DNA of 64,000 nucleotides, from the NCBI GenBank assembly GCA_019114265.1, contig DXFV01000050.1, forward strand, positions 1 through 64,000, in the 5' to 3' direction. Positions 59,878-64,000 of the stretch are shown piece after piece (within the stretch, counting starts at the first letter, position 1; each line of letters begins with the position of its first letter). Position numbers and translations under genes: made by a program. Source of the DNA: Anaerofilum faecale (lineage in GTDB: Bacteria; Bacillota; Clostridia; Oscillospirales; Ruminococcaceae). Below the pieces are notes generated by a model, which was not told the origin of the DNA, ran no database searches, and saw nothing but the letters and a program-made list of their open reading frames with translations.

Positions 59878-60831
59878 TCAGGACAGTTCGATCTGCGGCC
59901 CGAACGAGGAGGAGAGCACGCTGTACCAGGTTTGGAAATCCAGCAGGCCGTATTTGTAGCTGCTGCGCCCGCAGTAGTCGAACACCCGCTCAAACGCCCG
60001 GTCCACGGCCGGCGGACAGGCGGCCAGCATTCTCCGCGCCGCGAGGGCCCCCGCGCTGGAGGGGCTGAAATAGATGCTGCGGCCGTCGCAGATGTTGGCG
60101 GCCAGAACGTCGGCGCTGCTTTCCTCCTCCAGCGCAAAGGGGTGGCGGTCTGTCAGGACGCGGAAGAGCAGCATGGCCAGGTAGAAAAAATCGCTCTCGT
60201 TGCTGAAATACACCGGCGGGCTGCACAGCAGCGCGTCGGGAGAGAGATACTGCGCCTCGGTGGGCACGCCCGCGCGCTCGGCCTTGGCGCTGTCCGGGTG
60301 GCACTGGTCGAACCCAACAAACAGCACATCGCCCTCCTCGCTGCCCAGAAAGCTGGACAGCGGGGCGGCGCCCACATACTGGCCCGCCTGGCAGATCTGC
60401 GCAAAGACCCGCACGATGCCGCGCGCCAGCGCCAGGCGCGTCTGCGGCGCGGGGCGGATGTCCCGCAGCAGCGCGGGCAGCGGGCGGCAGGTTTTCAGAA
60501 GGTCGCTGCAGGGGGCCAGATAGCCGCAGGGGGAGTCGTCCGGCGCCTGGGTGGGATACAGCGCCTCGTAGCTGAAAAGCACCTCGGCGCGGCGCCGGGG
60601 CGGCTCCTGCAGCAGCGACGGGATGGGGGAGGAGACGCTCAGCTCCGGCGGCTGGCGCAGGGCGCTGCCGAACACATAGGGCTCGTGGGCGGTGCCGGGC
60701 GGGAACAGCGCCAGCACCAGGGACGCTTCGCCCGCCGCACGGCAGAACTGCGCCCCGTCCTGGCGGACCAGGAGAGTGCGTTCGGGCCGGAACGCCTCCT
60801 GCCGGGCGGTGTAGTAGACCGGTTGTTTCAT
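59878..60831 (-). CDS. protein-kinase-like protein lacking catalytic residues (pseudokinase)
   Basis: 317 residues from the ATG at 60831, AAGGAGG upstream. The C-lobe of a Hanks-type kinase is recognisable when set beside the kinase at 61691: FVGFDQCH (170-177) at the DFG position, QYLSPDALL (194-202) at the APE position, and SDFFYLAMLLFRVLTDRHPF (213-232), the conserved Asp helix and HPF. There is no Gly-rich loop, no AxK lysine, and QYVGAAPLSSFL replaces the catalytic GDLNxxN. It probably binds a partner or ligand rather than transferring phosphate. It lies between the transglutaminase-like and NTPase-like genes. Confidence 0.68.
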   Translation of the reverse strand: MKQPVYYTARQEAFRPERTLLVRQDGAQFCRAAGEASLVLALFPPGTAHEPYVFGSALRQPPELSVSSPIPSLLQEPPRRRAEVLFSYEALYPTQAPDDSPCGYLAPCSDLLKTCRPLPALLRDIRPAPQTRLALARGIVRVFAQICQAGQYVGAAPLSSFLGSEEGDVLFVGFDQCHPDSAKAERAGVPTEAQYLSPDALLCSPPVYFSNESDFFYLAMLLFRVLTDRHPFALEEESSADVLAANICDGRSIYFSPSSAGALAARRMLAACPPAVDRAFERVFDYCGRSSYKYGLLDFQTWYSVLSSSFGPQIELS

Positions 60832-60886
60832 ACGGAAAACCTCCTTGCGCGCTGCAAAAGCAGGCGGCGCCGTACCGGGGGAGCGC

Positions 60887-61681
60887 TCACAGCAAAACGC
60901 CCTCTCTCTGCGCGGCAAATTTCATCATCCGGGGGATCTCGTCGAGGGGCGGATGCAGGTGGGTGGCCTGCATCTCCTGCTCGGTGCGGGCAAAAAAGGT
61001 GCGCTGGATCGGCTCCCGGCGGCCGTCCGGCGGCAGGTCGTTGGTCACATCCACGAACAGCTGCCGCCGGTCCAGCTGCACCAGGTTCCAGGCATGCCCG
61101 CCGGAGGGGCTGTCCCGCAGGCTGCCCACCACCACGATGCAGCGCAGGCCGCACAGGTCGCACAGGTGCTTGAAGGCCAGCGCGATGCCCTCGCACACGG
61201 CGATCCGGTTGTGAAAGACCCCGGCAAGCGAGTGGGAGGCGAGGCTGATGTCGCGGTAGGTGACATTGGCCGCCACGATGTCGTGCAGCCACAGCGCCTT
61301 TTTTTCTTCGCTGAGCGGCGTTTGCGGCAGCAGCGCCAGCGCGCGGCGGCCCCAGTCCTCGCATTCCCGCAGCAGGGCGGCGACCACCTGTTCGGGATAC
61401 AGGCTGCGGATGCGCAGCTGCGCGGTGGGGAGCAGCGGGGAGAACCGCTTTTCCAGGCTGCTGTAATCGAGGTAAAAGAGGGCGGGATTGTCCAGATGCA
61501 GCGCCGAGCAGACGCGGGACAGGCCGTCTGCGGAGAGGTTCGGGATGGTGGACGCGGGCAGCAGACGGTAGCCCTGCTGCACGAGCGCGTCGTATGCCGT
61601 CTGCTCCCGGGCAGACAGAAGGCTCCGGTAATATTGCAGGGGAGGCGGGCTGCCGGTCTGCAGCGGGTTGGTCTGGAGCAT
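60887..61681 (-). CDS. transglutaminase-like (papain-fold) protein
   Basis: 264 residues, GAGGTG before the ATG. The C-terminal half is a transglutaminase-core domain: Cys163 in AVCEGIALAFKHLCDLCGL, His196 in GGHAWNLVQL and Asp211 in LFVDVTND, the complete Cys-His-Asp triad. The N-terminal 100 residues are helical with FYLDYSSLEKRF, also usual in this family. No signal peptide, so cytosolic. Such domains act as peptidases, amidases or cross-linkers; placing one in a kinase/phosphatase operon suggests a processing or effector step. Nine bases after the kinase gene. Confidence 0.85.
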   Translation of the reverse strand: MLQTNPLQTGSPPPLQYYRSLLSAREQTAYDALVQQGYRLLPASTIPNLSADGLSRVCSALHLDNPALFYLDYSSLEKRFSPLLPTAQLRIRSLYPEQVVAALLRECEDWGRRALALLPQTPLSEEKKALWLHDIVAANVTYRDISLASHSLAGVFHNRIAVCEGIALAFKHLCDLCGLRCIVVVGSLRDSPSGGHAWNLVQLDRRQLFVDVTNDLPPDGRREPIQRTFFARTEQEMQATHLHPPLDEIPRMMKFAAQREGVLL

Positions 61682-61690
61682 GGGAACACC

Positions 61691-62911
61691 TCACGGATGG
61701 GCCGGGACCGTCTCGGACGGCCGGGGCAAAAAGCGGCCGCAGTGGGTGCAGAACATCCCCAGCATCGGCTGGCCGCAGTGGGGGCACACCGAGGCGGCGG
61801 GCTGCAGCCCCACCTGTGCGGCGGGGTCGGACGGGGGCGTGCAGGCGCACCAGGGGCAGGCGGACAGGTGCGGGGGATACACGTGTTCCCGGTCGCGGGG
61901 GCAGACGCGCAGGTCGCTGCCGGCAAGCTCCCGCAGGGCGCGGGCCCATTCCCCGGCGGAGGGGCGCAGCGGGATCGAGTCGGGCAGCGTCTCGGCGGTG
62001 TAGCCGAAGGCGCGGCGGAACAGCTGCTGTATCCCCGCCGGCACCAGCTCCAGGGCAGGGGCGTCCTGCGGCAGCGCATAGCCGGGCACCTGCCGCACGA
62101 AGGGGCAGATCCCTTCCGCGATGGCGCGGTCGGGAGAGGGGATGTCGTCGGACGGCAGATCGCGGCGCAGCGTGCGGAAATGGAAGGGGTGGTAGTTCTT
62201 GAACAGCAGCATGAACACCAGCACCGCCAGCGAGAAGCAGTCGGTGGACCGGCTCATGGAGACCGCGTCCAGCCCGCCCTGCAGTTCGGGCGCGAGGAAG
62301 TCGGGGAAGCCCACCGTGCAGGGGAACCGGGCGCCGGTTTGGGGGTCGGTGACGTCGGCCGAGTCCAGATCGAAAAAGACGACGGTGTTGTCGGCCTGCA
62401 CGCTGATGTTGCAGTTGTTGAGGTCCCCCAGCACCAGGCCGCGGCGGTGGAAGCAGTCCACGGCAGAGCACAGGTTGGCCGCGATGGCCGCCGCGGTGCG
62501 CCAGCCGGAGGAGCGGAGGAAGGAAGTGCGGGACGCCGCCGCCTCGCCGTACAGCATCCGCTGCACCTGGTAGAGCGGTCTGCACGCGCCGATGCGCGGC
62601 ATCAGGAACCCGCAGGCGCGGCCGTCCGCGTCGTAGACGATCTGCTGCGGGACCGCCGCCAGAAAGCCCTCCGCGCGGCAGGGGAGCTGCATCCCGATCA
62701 GGGCGGACAGCTTGGCCTCGATGCGGGGGGCGGGCTGGTGGTACAGCTTGAGGGCCAGCTCCGGGTGCTCCTGCACCAGATAGACGCTGCCCTCCCCGCC
62801 CCGGCCGATCCGCTCGGCGGGGCGGTATCTGCGCCCGTCCTGCCCGGCGACGAAGGCGGGAGCCGGACGCTCCGGGGGCGGCGGGGCGGACAAAGAGATC
62901 GAGGGATTCAT
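61691..62911 (-). CDS. Hanks-like protein kinase with C-terminal zinc ribbons
   Basis: 406 residues from the ATG at 62911 (AAGGTGG upstream). Gly-rich loop IGRGGEGSVYLV (35-46), ATP-anchoring Lys55 in LALKLY, catalytic LVLGDLNNCNISV (Asp163, Asn168), metal-binding FFDLDSAD (Asp181) and LAPELQ; all key residues are present. GDLNxxN with DLDS in place of HRD/DFG is the pattern of YegI-like kinases of TerY-P type triads. The C-terminal 90 residues hold two Cys clusters (CPRD...CPWC and CPHCG...CTHCG), zinc ribbons. It is probably the active kinase opposed by the PP2C proteins. Confidence 0.87.
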   Translation of the reverse strand: MNPSISLSAPPPPERPAPAFVAGQDGRRYRPAERIGRGGEGSVYLVQEHPELALKLYHQPAPRIEAKLSALIGMQLPCRAEGFLAAVPQQIVYDADGRACGFLMPRIGACRPLYQVQRMLYGEAAASRTSFLRSSGWRTAAAIAANLCSAVDCFHRRGLVLGDLNNCNISVQADNTVVFFDLDSADVTDPQTGARFPCTVGFPDFLAPELQGGLDAVSMSRSTDCFSLAVLVFMLLFKNYHPFHFRTLRRDLPSDDIPSPDRAIAEGICPFVRQVPGYALPQDAPALELVPAGIQQLFRRAFGYTAETLPDSIPLRPSAGEWARALRELAGSDLRVCPRDREHVYPPHLSACPWCACTPPSDPAAQVGLQPAASVCPHCGQPMLGMFCTHCGRFLPRPSETVPAHP

Positions 62912-62964
62912 CGGATCCACCTTTCTGTAAGATTTCACAGGATCGGCTGGAGCGGTTCGGCGGC

Positions 62965-64000
62965 TCAGTCGTAGAAGAGCAGCTCCGCGGGCAGCGCGTC
63001 GCGCACATCCACCCGGCGGACAAAGCGCGTGCCGCACCGCAGGCAGAAGAAAGCGCCGCTCTGTCTGGCGCCGGTCCAGAACCAGCGGTTGCAGTGCCTG
63101 CAGTACAGGAGGGTGCCGCGGCGGGGGATGTTGCGGTCGTAGTAGTCCCAGCTTTTCCCGGGCGGCAGCAGATAGAGGGATTCGGGCTGGCGGTCCGGCA
63201 GCAGGAACACAGACGGGGAGACCTCGGTCCAGAGGGTCTCGGCGCTGCCGGTGAACCGCCCCAAAAAGGAGGGCCGCGGCGTGCCGGCGCGGGGGACGGC
63301 CCTTTTGGGGGCGGGGCCGTTCGGGGGCGGCGCTGTGCGGGCAGAGGCCCCGCGGCTGGCGGCATACGAGCCAAGGCTGGTGGGGCGGGCGGCTTTGCGG
63401 GGCGGGGCGTCGGGGGCCGCCGGCGCGGCCGGCGCTTCCGGTGCGGGCGCGGGCGGGGCGGCCGGCTCCTGCTGCGGGGCGGCGGGCTGTGTTCCATACA
63501 GCTTTTCGTGCACCTGCCGGGCATAGGCGGCGGTGTCTTCGTCCCACTTTTTCTGGTCGAAAACGGGGCGCACGCCGTTGTTCATCAGCAGGTTGTTGGT
63601 CACGGCCAGCAGGGTGATGTCGTCGGTGACCTGGCGGCGGTACCCGTCCGAAAGCAGCGTTTCGCGCAGCTTGTCCAGCACCTGCCGGGCGTTCTCCCCG
63701 GGGGTTTCGCCGTCTGCGCACAGCGGATACAGCACAGACTCCATGAACGGATAGTACACGCGGCTGTGGTGCGCCGCGCTGTCCACAAAGCTGTCCAGCA
63801 CGCCGTCGGTGGCCATGAGAAAACCGCTGATGTCCTCGTTGATGGTGACGCCCACCTGCCATTTGTCGGGGCCGATCTGGAGCGGGCAGACGCTGGACGC
63901 CTCCTCCCCTTTCATGCGGGAGGTGGTCATCCCGTAGCTCCCGTCGGCTTGCTGGGCGACGATGCCGTCGTCGCCGGCGTGGCCGTACAGGAGGGTCTTT
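62965..64000 (-). CDS. PP2C-family phosphatase with C-terminal zinc ribbon (5' end beyond window)
   Basis: The frame is open to the window edge, so the start is missing; 345 codons are visible. At the edge, GHAGDDGIVAQQADGS is PP2C, followed by MKGEEASSVCPLQIG, MATDGVLDSFVDSA and VTDDITLLAVTN with its metal Asps. Then come the shared YARQVHEKLYGTQPA tail, an Ala/Pro-rich linker (about 90 residues), and a C-terminal domain with YCRHCNRWFW and FFCLRCGTRF, a four-Cys zinc ribbon. First visible gene of the locus, 53 bases before the kinase. Confidence 0.9.
   Translation of the reverse strand, partial: KTLLYGHAGDDGIVAQQADGSYGMTTSRMKGEEASSVCPLQIGPDKWQVGVTINEDISGFLMATDGVLDSFVDSAAHHSRVYYPFMESVLYPLCADGETPGENARQVLDKLRETLLSDGYRRQVTDDITLLAVTNNLLMNNGVRPVFDQKKWDEDTAAYARQVHEKLYGTQPAAPQQEPAAPPAPAPEAPAAPAAPDAPPRKAARPTSLGSYAASRGASARTAPPPNGPAPKRAVPRAGTPRPSFLGRFTGSAETLWTEVSPSVFLLPDRQPESLYLLPPGKSWDYYDRNIPRRGTLLYCRHCNRWFWTGARQSGAFFCLRCGTRFVRRVDVRDALPAELLFYD

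Overview
The window looks like a chromosomal segment from a high-GC Gram-positive gut anaerobe of the Clostridia, plausibly Oscillospiraceae/Ruminococcaceae (a Subdoligranulum, Gemmiger or Faecalibacterium relative). The evidence is strong AGGAGG ribosome-binding sites, sigma-A type promoters, LPxTG-anchored surface proteins with Pro/Thr repeats, a T-box leader, YesM/YesN-type sensing, and many short GC-rich palindromic repeats between genes. The taxonomic placement is inference.

Layout. 1-5.9 kb: a 5'-truncated tRNA-Lys, a membrane-anchored protein resembling SurA/PrsA export chaperones, and a 1317-residue wall-anchored beta-helix protein. 6.2-8.3 kb: glmM and a hexapeptide-repeat transferase-like gene. 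9-12 kb: XpaC-like, DUF1836-type and DUF3810-like (HExxH) genes. 12.1-15.7 kb: a T-box-controlled ilvB-ilvN-ilvC operon. 15.9-22 kb: small membrane proteins, a DEDD exonuclease, a Na/phosphate symporter with a PhoU-like domain, and a B12-type radical SAM protein. 22-23 kb: a wrecked phosphotransferase gene. 23-32 kb: a carbohydrate-use locus with a discoidin-like protein, YesN/YesM two-component system, sugar ABC transporter and GH88 unsaturated uronyl hydrolase. 32.4-36.7 kb: an unusual operon joining two sugar permeases to an HlyD-type adaptor and a MacB/FtsX-type protein. 37-43.5 kb: a tightly coupled glycan operon (epimerase, sugar isomerase, two GT2 enzymes, FAD oxidoreductase, GT-C-like membrane protein). 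43.6-45.2 kb: a C39-like peptidase and initiator tRNA.

45.1-54.55 kb: a segment bounded by the 3' end of tRNA-fMet and a second degenerate copy of that same end. It carries a DUF4304-like gene, an AT-rich stretch, and a 2549-residue wall-anchored protein with a GH28-like beta-helix, DNRLRE domains and an SGNH/SASA acetylesterase domain. This looks like an inserted island. With GH88 and the transporter, the two giant surface proteins suggest the cell attacks an acetylated, uronate-rich polymer such as pectin.

54.7-64 kb (continuing past the window): seven collinear minus-strand genes encoding three PP2C phosphatases, an apparently active protein kinase with zinc ribbons, a kinase-like protein lacking catalytic residues, a transglutaminase-like enzyme, and an 835-residue protein with a degenerate NACHT/STAND-like NTPase core. 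It resembles an elaborated relative of the PP2C-kinase part of TerY-P type systems and is the best candidate here for an undescribed system.
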